A stretch of DNA of 64,000 nt from Serripes groenlandicus (taxonomy: Eukaryota > Mollusca > Bivalvia > Cardiida > Cardiidae): positions 37,500,734 to 37,564,733 of the forward strand of contig JASEVX010000007.1 in assembly GCA_031761405.1 (NCBI GenBank), given 5' to 3'. The stretch's first letter is position 1; each line of letters begins with the position of its first letter. Below are positions 1-10,894 of the stretch, piece by piece. The notes below the pieces were generated by a model. That model saw only the letters and a list, made by a program, of their open reading frames with translations, ran no database searches and was not told the origin of the DNA. Made by a program: the position numbers and the translations under genes.

Positions 1-95
1 TGTGACAGCGTGACTGACGGACGGACTGACTGACGAATGAGAACTAATAGTCCCCACGCTTTCGCTAAAGCGGGGGACAATAAAAACCAGATTGT
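1..95 (+). mobile_element. fragment of a hairpin-ended element at the left edge
   Basis: GACTGACGGACGGACTGACT tract, then a hairpin GTCCCCACGCTTTCGCTAAA / GCGGGGGAC. Same plan (GACGGAC tract followed by terminal hairpin) as the GGGGGTATA family but with a different stem. Confidence 0.45.
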
Positions 96-508
96 ATTTT
101 GAGGGAACCTAACTGTTAATTAAAGGATAATAATATGTTAGTTTGTGTGACTGTCACCAATTCCAAATATATTAAAAATTTTGCTAGATGTTTTCAAAGT
201 CGTCTGCTAAAGATTTGTTGTATACATGTGGGAAAGGGATAATGATTTAGAACCACTGTTTGTGCCGACTACGTTGTCAGAGTGACTCATAGGGATCAGT
301 TCTGTGTAGTCTGTCTGTTTTTGAAAATTCTTGTTTCTGGAAGTATGCCTTTTAGTTTACACTTCAGCATGTGAAATAACTATGTTGTATGCATATACCT
401 TTGTAACGTCTTATTCCCATTTTATATTTTGAAATTGTTATTGTGAAGCAAAGGATTTCTTGCACAATGTCTGAGGGCTGTTTATTAGTAAAGGGCAGAT
501 TAACACAC

Positions 509-738
509 TTAACCCTTTCCCTCATACAGCAATTCTGCAGCAGACGACTTTGAACGTATTTTGTTAAAAAATAGAAAATCTCCATAATTGAATGGATAAC
601 CTATGACAAAAAGTGGAAAACATTTTGGCAAAAGGAGAAATTGCACGTTTTGTGCAATTTCTCCTTTTGTCACTATGTTTTCAAAAAGCTGTTTGCTGCA
701 GAGGCGTCAGAAATCGTCTATATGAGGGAATGGGTTAA
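509..738. mobile_element. TTAA-flanked palindromic MITE
   Basis: TTAA/CCCTTTCCCTCATAC to ATATGAGGGAATGGG/TTAA. Contains the family's landmarks: GCAGCAGACGACTTTGAA, a central inverted pair around TTGCACGTTTTGTGCAA, and CTGCAGAGGCGTCAGAAA. TTAA flanks and CCC..GGG ends match piggyBac-type insertion. Non-coding. Confidence 0.8.
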
Positions 739-944
739 GAGCAAAGGTCCCAATTTTAGTTACAACCATTTCACGCCAAGCCCTCGATGTAATGAGCCAG
801 TTTCTGCATTTAGGATTTTTTCCAACAAAAATGGCATGAGTACTACATAGGTATCCAGGAAGCAAACAGCAAGCATGATTTATATAAGCTTGTTTCGCAA
901 CCAATGTAAAATAAATTAGATAATATTAAATATCACTGTGCTAC

Positions 945-1075
945 CTTTGATAAAACATAGCCATACAGCTGTGGGCCATTTGTGAGACCAGTTAGAGCTA
1001 ATTTCTTCTGCTGGTGTTATAAATAGAGGTGAACTACTGGACACATGAGGATCACACCCATCTGAGAACACAGAA
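945..1075 (-). CDS. zinc-finger gene, exon 5 with WPTAVW motif
   Basis: Acceptor ATTTCAG, donor CAAAG/GTAGCA. Phase 2 in, phase 1 out. Encodes a Ser-rich stretch, ITPAEEISSNW, then HKWPTAVWLCFIKG. Human GTF3C2 has a comparable PVWKCL-type segment before its WD repeats (from memory). If that comparison holds, the next exons to the left of the window should encode a WD-repeat region. Confidence 0.6.
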
Positions 1076-4000
1076 CTGAAATGAAATAAATATGAGTTTA
1101 TCAACCCTTCCACCAGAGACCTAGATAGTTGGAGTAAACAGGAAACAGGTCTCTATACCATAATATCAATCATGTTACTCAATTCTCATTAACCCTTTTC
1201 CTCATACCATGAATCTGCAGCAGACGACTTTAAAAACATGCCTGAAAATACTTGGGATCTCCCTTTAAATGAAAGTACAATAATTCGAAATAATTGAAAA
1301 CATGGTGAAAAAGGAGAAATTGTTCGTTTTGAGCAATTTCTTCTTTTGTTGCCATGTTTTCAAAAAGCTGTCTCCTGCAGAGGCGTCAGAGAGCAACTAT
1401 ATGAGAGAAAGGGTTAAACCCTATACTGTGGTACTATAAATACATAAGTTTAAACTAAACTAAGCATCAAAATTCTTCATATGGGACGCATTTCATGTTC
1501 TAAAATCCTCAGTTGACATCCAATACCCTTGTTGTGATACTAAAATCAGTCTTTTCAGTTTAATGATTCTTTTAAGTACCAACAACATAGGATTTAATCC
1601 TTTCCTACATATAACAATGCTGCAGTAGACGACTATGAAAGCATTTAGTCAAAAATATGAAAGTTGAAAACATTGTGGCAAAAGGAGAAATTGCTCAGTA
1701 TGAGTCATCTGCTGCAGGTGTCAGAAAGTGTCTTTATACAGGACAGGGTTAAATTCTCAATCAGACATATAGTGTGTAAAAAATATACATATTTCATGAC
1801 CATGTCTAAACTCTTCATTTGAAATTTTGACCTCAAAAAGCTATATAAGGAGAAAGCTAAACAATCCTTAGTGAAAACATATTTTTGACATAGAATTCAA
1901 ATAAAAATAAAAAGTTTGAGTTGAAAACATTGTGTCAAAAGGAGCAATTATTGTTCATCATGCCCAAATCTTTTCAAATGTGGTCTGCTGCAGATGACTT
2001 TGAACATATTTTGTCAAAAAGTAGAAAATCTTAAATCTCTATAATCGAATGGATAACCTATGACTAAAAGTGGAAAACATTGTGTCAAAGGGAGAAATTG
2101 CTAATTTTGAGCAATTTCTTCTTTTGTCACAATGTTTTCAAAAAGCTGTCTGCTGCAGAGGTGTCAGAAAGCGTCTATATGAGGGAAAGGGTTAAAGTTT
2201 GTCTGCATGTGGGAAAAGAGTAATTTGAAACAATCAGTTTACCAGTAGCTTTATATCAGGTTATAGTTCAATTATTTTTCTATGCCCCCGGAATCACCGA
2301 TTCGGTGGGCATCTAGTTTTTGGCCTGTCTGTCTCTTTGTCTGTCCGAAAAAAACTTTAACCTTGACAACTACTTTTGAACCATAACAGGTACGGCTACC
2401 ATATTTCACATGTGTATTCCTTGTGACATGACCTTTCTGTCAGTACCAAAATGTTTGACCTTGCGACCTTGACCTTTGACCTAGATGTTGCCATTATCCG
2501 AAAAAAACTTTAACCTTGACCACTACTTTTGAACCATAACAGGTACGGCTACCATATTTCACATGTGTATTCCTTGTGACATGACCTTTCTGTCAGTACC
2601 TTTTTTGACCTTTGACCTAGATGTTGCCATTCGGGGGCATCAGTGTTTCACAAACACATCTTGTTCTTTCTATTTTCCTCAACGTTATCATCCATGTCCC
2701 AAAAGCACACTGCCAATTTACTTACACAATCGTTTTCAATGATAATGACTCTATTTAAAAATTGAAGACAATATTACCTGTGTGAATTAAAAAACATTGG
2801 GGCAAAAGGAGAAATTGTTTGTTTTAAGCAATTTCACCTTTTGACGCAATGTTTTCAAAAGTCAACCGCTGTAGAGAGATTGCAACAAATCTTAATACAT
2901 CTAGGCAAAAATAAAGAAAATCTATAAATGAAAACAAAACGATTGCGAAAAAGCATGGCAACTGATGCCCTTGTGTTAACCTTTTCCCTCATACGACAAT
3001 TCTGCAGCAGACGACTGTGATTGAATGGACAACCTATGACTAAAAGTTGAAAATATTGTGACAAAGGGAGAAATTGCTCGCTTTGAGAAATTTCTCCTTT
3101 AGTCACTATGTTTTCAAAAGTTGTCTTCTGCAAAGGCGTCAGAAAGCGTCTATATGTGGGAAAGGGTTCAATAAAATCTTACCCATCGGAGGCAGGGAGA
3201 TCATGGAATGGTATATCAGATTCACTTTCAGTCGTTCCTGTATCCTCCCATTTGTGCAACATCTTGTTTAATGACCGAACAGCTCCACCACTGAAATATT
3301 ATGGATATTATCAGAGATCTAGATAAGAGGTTTAACACCGAATCAAACACTATGTTGTTGGTATTGAAAAAAAGTCAACTCAGTGAGACAAAAAAAAACC
3401 TAGAACTATCACTGAAGATGATAAATACCCCCAAAACAGCACCTTGACCTACACCATAACTTAATAAGTAAAAGGGCCATTACTCTGTAAAATAACATGC
3501 AATTGTAAGACCTTTAGGAAATGCACATCTCCTCTTAGTACAGAAGCTTCAAGTAGAATTTTTTTGAATTCCACCCAGTGATTTGTAAGAAATAGGCCGG
3601 ACAAAATATGGCTTCTGGCCGACCGACCGACAGACCGACACAGTGACTCCTATATACCCCCTCTTCTTCGAAGGGGGTATAATTAAATACCAACAACAAA
3701 GGGTTAGACAGAACTCTACATTAGGAGCATTTTGTATGTTCCAAAATCCTTATTTCACCTTCAAAATCTATGTTGTGGGTACTCAAAAGAATCGTCCCTG
3801 TGAGAAGATTCTTTTTAGTTCGCATAACATAGGTTTTAGAGAGACCTGTTATAGTGTTAATTCTTCCTTAACTAGTCATCTGGTTAGAGTGAACCTTTCT
3901 TTTCACCAGGGCAGACTAACTTCCTTATTACTGAATCAAACCCTATGTGTGGGTACACAAGGGAATTGTCTCAGAAGTTTGTAATTATCATGAGGGATAA

Positions 4001-7000
4001 GATTAAGAATTCTCATATCAATCGTTAACCCTTTCCCTCATATAGACGCTTTCTGACTCTGCAGCAGACGGCATATTTGAAAACATAGTGACAAAAGAAG
4101 AAATTGCTCAAAATGAGCAATTTCTCCTTTTGCCACAATTTTTTTTCACTTTTAGTCATACTAGGTTATCCATTCAATTATAGAGATTTTCTATTTTTTG
4201 ACAAAATATGTTCAAAGTTGTCTGCTGCAGAATTGTCGTATGAGGGAAAGGGTTAATTGGCTAAAAAATAAAATACAACATACATGCTCCATGAAAACTT
4301 ATGTAAACAGTGTATATGCTAAATGTTGCTGTTTTTATCTTTCTTTCAAGACGAGTATATGTATCCCGACCAATGTAGACTATGATGTAACTTATAACAA
4401 GAGTGCCGCAAGTGATCGTCAACGCTCGTCTGTTTTTTTCTAAGTCTAAAAAGGGGCATTACTGAATAATAATTAAAGCCAGTTATGTAACTTGGTAATA
4501 TCATAGACCTGTGTATTATTCCTAGGAACATAATTTATGTACTTAGTTTCATTCGAAAATGTTGAAAGTATTTTTTAGTTATGAGGTAAGGCTAAAGCTT
4601 TGTGACGACCCAGACGACGATGCCAAGGATATCACAGTAGCCCGACTTTCTAATAATATTTCATTATGTTAAACTTTATCACGACCCTTTCATATAATCA
4701 GTGTTACTAATAATCTTCCACAGAAAATACATGTAGTTATATACCGAATTCATTTTACTACTTTTAGACCCTTTCTAATGGAAACTGAACATATTCACTC
4801 TTTCCCACATTCAGACGCATTTTGTCACATCAGCAGCAGATTTATAGCAAATTTCCATAATTTTGCCAAGATGTTCTCAAAGAACTTTTTTGCATGTTTA
4901 TGGTAAGTTGGAAAAGGGTTTCCCACAAATAGACACTATCTAACCCCTCTGACAGGCCTCCAGAAAACTGAAAAATTACCGGTCTGGACCGCCTTTTAAC
5001 TCGCCAGACCACTTTCAATCTTAAAACTTATAAAAGAATTCAGTCCAGATATTTCTATAAATCTCACTATATAACACAGGTCTACGCTATATGTCCCTTT
5101 GTAAACTAGAACAGAGTCGTCTGTAAACCTTCGAGAGAGTCACTTTCCGTGAACAAAATTCACTGGACCGATTGAGATTTCAAAATTTCCATGCTCCACG
5201 CTCTGCACCAAATGACTTGAAAACAATTTCTACTTTTGCACTGATGTTTTCATCTTTTTGTAATATCTAAACCTTCATTTAAAGAGATTATCAATGTTTT
5301 TGCCCAGATGTTTTCACAGTGGGGGGTAGGGTAAAGACAAATGCTACAATCATTCGCAATCAGTACTATGAGGGAAAGGGTTCTGTTCTTAAACAGTTCA
5401 CACCAAAAAAACATTCAGATTACTGACCTTGGTTGTATATCCCAGGGCGGTTTATGTCTCTGCATTAGCGGACTTTGTGGACTAGTTGCTATAATAGCTA
5501 GCTTTGTAAGATTATCCATTCCTGGACGATTTTTGTCATCTCTTCTATCATCATCATTAGCACATTCAGTGTGGTTATATGTTAAGTCTAATGGGTGGGG
5601 TAGAGGGCCTCTGGAATGCGGATAGGCGACAGGTGAACTGAATTTTGTCTCCAAAGGATGGAGGTCTGAATCATCACATTTGGATTTCTCCCTGTGGTAT
5701 TTCAGCCCGTTAGCACTGAAAATTAAAGATAAAGTTATTTTGGGAAAAGGGGTATTGTATAAGCACTGTTTTCCTTACCATAATGTTTAACCTTTTCCCA
5801 AGCAATAAATTTGCAGCAGACACTTTTGAAAACTTCTTTTTCTAGTCATCATGAGCAATTTCCCCTTTTGCCATTATGTTTTCAATAGGCATTTGCTGCA
5901 GATGGGTCAAAATGCATGTGTAAGAGGAAAAGATTTAAATATCAAAACGCTGCAAAAGCATCAAAAGTAACCTGCATCAGGGAGAAGGTAAAAATATATA
6001 CAAGAGAGCCATGATGGCCCTGGAATCGCTCACCTAAAGTATGGGCTTGAAGGAATCTGATAGAGAGTCAGCCATGGTATATTTCTACAAAATTATTTGA
6101 AAATCGGACAGACACTTTCGGAGGAGAAGATTTTTTAAGTTTCCACTTCAACTATATAAGGCAAAACAGCCCCGCTCCCTGGCGGCCATGTTTCTTGTCC
6201 AATCAGCGTGGCTTGAAGGAATCTGAAAGAGGGTCACCAAAGGAACATTTCTACAGAATTATTTGAAAATCGGCCCTAACTTTTCGGAGAAGATTTTTTA
6301 AGTTTCCACTATAGACATATAAGGCAAAAGAAAACCATCCCCTGTCGGCCATGCTTTTTGACTAATCAACATTGCATGAAGTCATCTGATAGAGGGTCAC
6401 CCTAGAGGAGAAGATTGTTGATGGACGCATGACGTACGTCGGAAGCTGGACATAGGGCAATCACAATAACTCACTTTGTGCTCATGTGAGCTAAAAACAG
6501 TTATCAGAATTTTATTTTATCAAGCATATATTATTAAACAAGAGGGCCATGATGGCCCTGGAATCGCTCACCTGATTTTTTTTTTTTCACTTTAGCTATA
6601 TAAGCCCCGCCCCATGGCAGCCATAGTTTCCGACCAATCAACTTGGCTTGAAGGAATCTGATAGAGGGTCACCCTAGGAACATTTCTACAAAATTATTTG
6701 AAAATCGGCCAGACACTTTTGGAGGAGAAGATTTTTTAAGTTTTCACTACAGCCATATAAGGCAAAATAGCCCCGCCCCCCCCTGGTGGCCATGTTTTTC
6801 GACCAATCAACTTGGCTTGAAGGAATCTGATGGAGGGTCATTCAAGGAACATTTCTACAAAATTATTTGAAAATCAGCCTGACACTTTCGGAGGAGAAGA
6901 TTTTTTAAGTTTTCACTTTGGCCATATAAGGCAAAATAGCCCCGCCCCCTGGCGGCCATGTTTTTCGACCAATCAACATGGCTTGAAGGAATCTGATAGA

Positions 7001-9598
7001 GGGTCAACCAAGGAACATTTCTACAAAATTATTTGAAAATCGGCCCGACACTTATGGAGGAGAAGATTTTTTAAGTTTTCACTATAGCCATAAAAGGCAA
7101 AATAGCCCCGCCCCCTGGCGGCCTTGCTTTTTGACCAATCAACATGGCTTGAAGGAATCTGATAGAGGATCACCCAAGGAACATTTCTACAAAATTATTT
7201 GAAAATTGGCCTGACACTTTCGGAGGAGAAGATTTTTTAAGTTTTCACTATAGCCATATAAGGCAAAATAGCCCCGCCCCCCTGGCGGCCATGTTTTTCG
7301 ACCAATCAACATGGCTTGAAGGAATCTGATAGAGGGTCATCTAAGGAACATTTCTACAAAATTATTTTAAAATCTGCCAACCAGTTTGGGAGAAGAAGAA
7401 TTTTGAAGTTTTTTCGGTTCGTTGCCATGGAAACCAGAATTTTGCATGGATCCCAAAAATTTGAAGGAATTCTGGTGAGGTCATTGAGAGGATGCTTTCT
7501 GTGAAGTTTCATCCAAATTGACCCACTGGTTACTGAGGAGAAGAAGTTGACGGACGACGCACGACGGACGACGCACGACGGACGCCGGACAAAAGGCGAT
7601 CACAATAACTCACCTTGAGCAAAGCTCAGGTGAGCTAAAAACACTAAAGTAACATACACATTTTTGTTGTTATTTGAACTGAACTCTATGAGAATCAACC
7701 ATAAGGGCGGGTATTAAACCCTTTCCCACTATGCCGACACATTTTGACACAACTGCAGTCAGATGAATTTTGAAAGCATTGTGGCAATCTGCATCATAAT
7801 ATGACTTCATGAGGCTAAGCTAACCCGGTAATAATAAACATGCTAGGGTTGGTGTTCTTTAAGTTTATTTTTTACCTTTTGAAAACTCTATAGCACTTTC
7901 TACAGCCGAATTCCTGGAGCTGTTGGCGATGTTTCTGTAGATGGTATTTTAGACCTGGTGTACTTGTGAACACTTTACCGCACCATTCCTCTGGGCATTT
8001 AAACTTCTTTGTCGGACTGCTGGCATCCCCTTGCGACTGTATAAACTCTTGCATGCGCTTTGTTTTAACATGAGGGCGCTTTGAGTGAACAACATCCTAG
8101 AAAAGCACAAACTACAAGTTTATATACAAGTAATGATGTACAGTCAAACATGTGCTAAAGACCACCTTTGTATAGCAACCACACTTTTAATTGCCCAATA
8201 ACTTAAAATGTATGACCCTTCAAATAAAGACCACATGTGAACAAAGACCACATTGGTCTTTTCCCATTGGTGGTATTTAACCCTTTCCCTCATACGATAA
8301 TTCTGCAGCAGACGACTTTGAACATATTTTGTCAAAACATAGAAAATCTCCATAATTGAATGGATAACCTATGATGAAAAGTGGAAAACATTGTGGCAAA
8401 AGGAGAAATTGCACATTTTGTGCAATTTCTTCTTTTGTCACTATGTTTTCAAAAAGCCGTCTGCTGCAGAGGCGTCAGAAAACGTCTATATGAGGGAAAG
8501 GGTTAAACCATGCATGCTATAAACACAGGTTGGAGTCTTTGACTATAGTTTATAAATTATTTAAATAAAATAAGATCCAGATAAGAGTCAAGAATCTGTA
8601 TAATTAAAATGTATGCCTTTCCACATTTATGACCAAATTCTGATCATTAATTCAATTCACATTTGTTTATGGTGTAGTGCACAGGTGCCCGGCGCATAAT
8701 AATACACTTTACATATATAATATATATATTCTATATATTATATGTAAAGTAGGTAAAGTGGGCGGTTTATGCGCCGGGCACCTGTGGTGTAGTGGTTTTA
8801 TCCCATTTAAAATATACAGATTCCTAGTAAGTTGTACAAATTCCTTGTAATGTGTATGTTAGTATAGGAATAATAAACAATGTATATATATTTTTGCAAT
8901 CTACATTAATCAATCAGCAGTTCATAAACAAGTTTGATGTTGATGAATTGCCTAACTTTGAGTTTGGTTGCCTCCATTTCAACAGGGACTATCCTACATG
9001 CTGATTTCTCCAAGTCCTCAATAAATGTTGCATACATATTGTATGATAGCTGATAAATTACCAGAACAGCCCAAACTGCTGAAGTCACTTAACTTTTATT
9101 GGTGCGGGCAGTCGAAGACGAATTTGTGAAGCTAACTCACAGACGGGTCTCTAAAAGTGATAATCTCGTCACTTTGATCCCACATACATGTACGTTTTTG
9201 GATCTCTCAAAAATAACATCTAATCAGTACAAATTTGAGCCGCTTTGGTCGCAAATGTGAGAGGCATTTTGTAAAAAATTGCAGAGACAGATATTAAAAA
9301 AGTGTTGGAGAATATGTTTTCAATTGGTTTGAGACCAGACAAGATTGCAACTTCATCACACCTGTCTGAACGAAGTTTGAAATGTCAACACCATTGGACA
9401 TGTTTTGTATATCAGTTAGCGAGTCAATTACCAGTCAGAACTTGTTCTGCCTGTTTAAACAAAGCCCTGATACATACACAATACACAATTCACCAATTGG
9501 TGTTTGTTTCTTATTCAATTAATTGATGCCATGATCAGTAAATGTGTACGCAATAAAGTTGTACAACTTTAATCTAAACTTACGCTTACAGACGCCAT
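945..9598 (-). CDS. C2H2 zinc-finger protein gene, 5 exons visible, 3' end beyond left edge
   Basis: Assembled on the minus strand from exons 9598-9584, 8096-7876, 5715-5428, 3290-3183 and 1075-945. All have AG/GT borders and the phases agree at every join (0, 2, 2, 2, then open at phase 1), giving about 254 residues. The first coding exon encodes only MASVS. Exon 2 encodes a basic segment and finger 1 (C39, C44, H57, H61). Finger 2 (C70, C73, H86, C92) is split across the exon 2/3 join, which restores the motif GLKYH seen in both fingers. The rest is low-complexity and acidic until exon 5, which carries WPTAVWLCFIKG. The spaced GLKYH fingers resemble those of ZNF512, and the last motif faintly resembles GTF3C2; both comparisons are from memory. 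A nuclear DNA-binding role is inferred from the fingers. The gene model is solid; the identity is not. Confidence 0.72.
1189..1417. mobile_element. TTAA MITE, full length
   Basis: TTAACCCTTTTCCTCATACC to GAGAGAAAGGGTTAA. The central palindrome is AATTGTTCGTTTTGAGCAAT. Confidence 0.75.
1594..1752. mobile_element. TTAA MITE, internally deleted
   Basis: TTAATCCTTTCCTACAT to GGACAGGGTTAA, about 159 bp. The central palindrome is collapsed (GAGAAATTGCTCAGTATGAG then CTGCTGCAGGTGTCAG). Confidence 0.55.
2280..2666 (+). mobile_element. interspersed element ending in GGGGGCATCAGTG, with two DR1 motifs
   Basis: Bounded by TATGCCCCCGGAATCACCG and GGGGGCATCAGTGTTTC, which pair at their ends (GCCCCCG / CGGGGGC). 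Inside is a direct duplication with a 153-bp period starting GTCCGAAAAAAAC or ATCCGAAAAAAAC (TCCG at 2344 and 2497). Each unit ends with TTTGACCTAGATGTTGCCAT. No coding capacity. Sits in the zinc-finger gene's intron. Confidence 0.6.
2976..3171. mobile_element. TTAA MITE abutting zinc-finger exon 4
   Basis: TTAACCTTTTCCCTCATACG to GTGGGAAAGGGTTCAA, with the outer right TTAA mutated. It ends about 12 bases from the donor of the exon at 3183, so the element sits almost on the splice site. Confidence 0.6.
3183..3290 (-). CDS. zinc-finger gene, exon 4
   Basis: Acceptor ATATTTCAG, donor GATGG/GTAAGA. Phase 2 in and phase 2 out, as the neighbours require. Encodes SLNKMLHKWEDTGTTESESD and a short acidic tail. 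No domain recognised. It is too small and alternative-framed to appear as a single ORF. Confidence 0.62.
3399..3682 (+). mobile_element. short interspersed element with GGGGGTATA hairpin end (short copy)
   Basis: Starts CTAGAACTATCACTGAAGAT and ends with a GACCGACCGACAGACCGACA tract, GTGACTCCTATATACCCCC and the complementary GGGGGTATAAT. The same start and end flank the long copy in the copine intron (55001-56160). Non-coding. Confidence 0.6.
4025..4256. mobile_element. TTAA MITE, full length (opposite orientation)
   Basis: TTAACCCTTTCCCTCATATA to GAGGGAAAGGGTTAA. Here the GACGCTTTCTGAC arm is on the left and GTCTGCTGCAGAATTGTCG on the right. Confidence 0.8.
5428..5715 (-). CDS. zinc-finger gene, exon 3: second half of finger 2 and acidic linker
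   Basis: Acceptor TTTTCAG, donor CCAAG/GTCAGT. The first nucleotide completes AG/T (Ser). The exon then reads ANGLKYHREKSKC, supplying the His/Cys ligands of finger 2. The remainder is rich in Pro, His and Asp (NDDDRRDDKNRPG) with no recognised fold. Ends in phase 2. Confidence 0.75.
5787..5938. mobile_element. TTAA MITE, short degenerate copy
   Basis: TTAACCTTTTCCCAAGC to GAGGAAAAGATTTAA, retaining GCAGCAGACACTTTTGAAAA and GCTGCAGATGGGTCA. Confidence 0.45.
6000..6497 (+). mobile_element. ACAAGAG/GAGCTAAAAA element, family 1, copy a
   Basis: Begins with ACAAGAGAG, a CCATGATGG palindrome and GCTCACCT, and ends CATGTGAGCTAAAAAC. Internal body is two to three degenerate units of the 166-bp repeat (GGCTTGAAGGAATCTG...). 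Non-coding; insertion into AT-rich DNA. Confidence 0.65.
6538..7641 (+). mobile_element. ACAAGAG/GAGCTAAAAA element, family 1, copy b (most complete)
   Basis: Starts ACAAGAGGGCCATGATGGCC then GCTCACCTG, and ends CTCACCTTGAGCAAAGCTCA followed by GGTGAGCTAAAAAC. GCTCACCT near the start is complementary to AGGTGAGC at the end. The interior holds five tandem units (GGCTTGAAGG at 6645, 6814, 6980, 7146, 7313; 166-169-bp spacing), a GTTGCCATGGAAACCAGAAT block and a GACGGACGACGCACGACGGA tract. The terminal hairpin followed by CTAA resembles Helitron/Helentron 3' ends, but no helicase is present. The class is inference. Confidence 0.65.
6645..7380 (+). repeat. 166-bp tandem repeat inside family 1 element
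   Basis: Five units, each running from GGCTTGAAGGAATCTGATAG through GGAGGAGAAGATTTTTTAAG to GCCATATAAGGCAAAATAGC. Short ORFs across it are frame shadows with no conserved protein. Confidence 0.75.
7876..8096 (-). CDS. zinc-finger gene, exon 2: finger 1 and first half of finger 2
   Basis: Acceptor TTTTCTAG, donor AAAAG/GTAAAA. Encodes a Lys/Arg-rich stretch, a finger of the form C-x4-C-x12-H-x3-H (KCPEEWCGKVF to KYHLQKH), then GCRKCYRVFK, which is the cysteine half of a second finger. Ends in phase 2. Confidence 0.8.
8141..8545 (+). mobile_element. TA-flanked MITE (CAGTCxAACCTGTG termini), split by a TTAA MITE
   Basis: Left part 8141-8276 begins TA/CAGTCAAACATGTGCTAAAG and includes AAGACCACATGTGAAC. 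The right part resumes after 8506 and ends in AAACACAGGTTGGAGTC. The intact relative at 27261-27436 shows that the two parts belong together. TA flanks and short inverted termini suggest a Tc1/mariner-type MITE. Confidence 0.55.
8277..8506. mobile_element. TTAA MITE nested in a TA-flanked MITE
   Basis: TTAACCCTTTCCCTCATACG to GAGGGAAAGGGTTAA, 230 bp, both TTAA copies intact. It interrupts the CAGTC-ended MITE at 8141. Confidence 0.8.
8680..8786. mobile_element. 107-bp perfect-ended palindromic MITE with 8-bp target duplication
   Basis: CACAGGTGCCCGGCGCATAA at the left is exactly mirrored by TTATGCGCCGGGCACCTGTG at the right. The core is TA-rich and also self-complementary (CTTTACATATA... / ...TATATGTAAAG). 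GTGTAGTG occurs immediately outside on both sides (8672-8679 and 8787-8794). An 8-bp duplication fits hAT-type insertion; the superfamily is inference. Confidence 0.75.
9584..9598 (-). CDS. zinc-finger gene, coding exon 1 (MASVS)
   Basis: ATGGCGTCTGTAAGC followed directly by a consensus GTAAGT donor. It ends in phase 0, matching the phase-0 start of the exon at 8096. The context GAAGATGG is a good start. Being only five codons, it would be missed by ORF callers. CCAAT boxes lie just upstream. Confidence 0.6.
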
Positions 9599-9599
9599 C

Positions 9600-9725
9600 T
9601 TCGGGGCCACCGGTGTTTTCAATATTGTAAATTGGCGAGATTTGATTGGCTAACCACACGAGCCTGTCGTTTCATTGGTTAAGTGGCGGTTTCATTTGAA
9701 TATCAAATACGGCTGTAAGTGTGTC
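9600..9725 (-). promoter_or_regulatory. CCAAT-rich promoter of the zinc-finger gene
   Basis: Three minus-strand CCAAT boxes (AACCAATGAA, AGCCAATCAA and CGCCAATTTA) lie within 100 bases upstream of the ATG at 9598, in a locally GC-richer stretch free of repeats. No TATA box is evident. This fits a housekeeping-type promoter. Confidence 0.45.
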
Positions 9726-10870
9726 ATATTAATCTGCCGATGTACGGAGGCACAAAAGGGCCATGTATTTTCTTTCCCACATATATATAGGCGTGCGGAC
9801 ATCTCTGCAGCACACGACGTCTGAAAACATTGTGCCAAACGGAGATTGGGAAATTACCTTTTTGCTAAAATGTTTTTTGCATATTTAATCAATAATTGTT
9901 TTTCTTTATTCAAAAGAGTTTCTATAATTTGAACGAGCTATTTTCGAAGTCGACTGCTGCATGCAGATTTGTTGTATTTGGGAAATGATTACCAGTTTGT
10001 AGCCAAATGTTTTATTATTTAGCTCTCATGGCTATGATTACTAGTCGACTACGTTGAACGCTACATTTACACATTTGTCCGAGAATCTGGTACTTGTAAA
10101 AAACATAGATCTCATTTTGCCGAAGCCGGGCAATTATAATCTGAAATAGTTTGCCATCCGACGTACACAGATGTCCCAGCCTGCCGACTTTTTCGAGTAG
10201 TCCGATCTACTGTTCTTTCAATCAGATGTAGCTCTTTTACTTCCCTCTCATTGTATTATACTGCACACAATTTTTCTCTAAATAATTCCATTTGAAGTTT
10301 AAATTAACTGAGTCCAATTATATCCCATGTATTCACATGCTTCCTTCCATATTGAATGTTCTTAAATTTAATTGTAAAAAGAAAAGATTCCAATTGAAGA
10401 ACGCTCTTCTGGCTTATATCAGTCCGGCGAGCATACATGTTGCGTTCTTTCATTCTAAAAAAAAAAAATCCTTCTTTTGGGGTCCATATCTTGATTATAA
10501 ACACTTATTTGTATGACGATTAGCTATGTTATGCTAAAGCCTAATAAACGATTCTGTATTCTGTATTATTTAATTTAGATATAAACAGCTCCAGGCAAAT
10601 TAAAAAATAATAGATACATGTACTTACAAAAATGATAAATACTTCATCTATTACTACATATAACTACTACTACTACTTATAATAATAATATAAAAAATAA
10701 TAGAAATATAAGAAATCCTATGTAGAAAGGTGCTTACATCATTTGGAAATTACCAGAGATTACACCCACAACATAACGGGAGCCAACCCATGAGAAATCC
10801 AACAATGTGGTAAAATTCAGTGACATTTTGACTTCTTTATATTTCTTTTAATAGTTTAAACATCTTCATT

Positions 10871-10894
10871 GACGCCGCGTGGAAGCGCGGCGTC
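10871..10894. repeat. perfect GC-rich stem-loop (9-bp stem)
   Basis: GACGCCGCG, loop TGGAAG, then CGCGGCGTC. Embedded in AT-rich DNA. It is not followed by a T tract, so it does not look like a transcription terminator. Possibly an element end. Confidence 0.55.

Noticed and set aside
8906..9088. Minus-strand open frame ending KLVYELLID, possible extra exon of the zinc-finger gene
   Set aside because: Using the AG at its left gives a frame that does not follow phase 0 from MASVS (it would stop at once). No homology recognised.
10871..10894. Rho-independent-type terminator
   Set aside because: A perfect GC stem, but in a eukaryotic intergenic region and with no T tract following.
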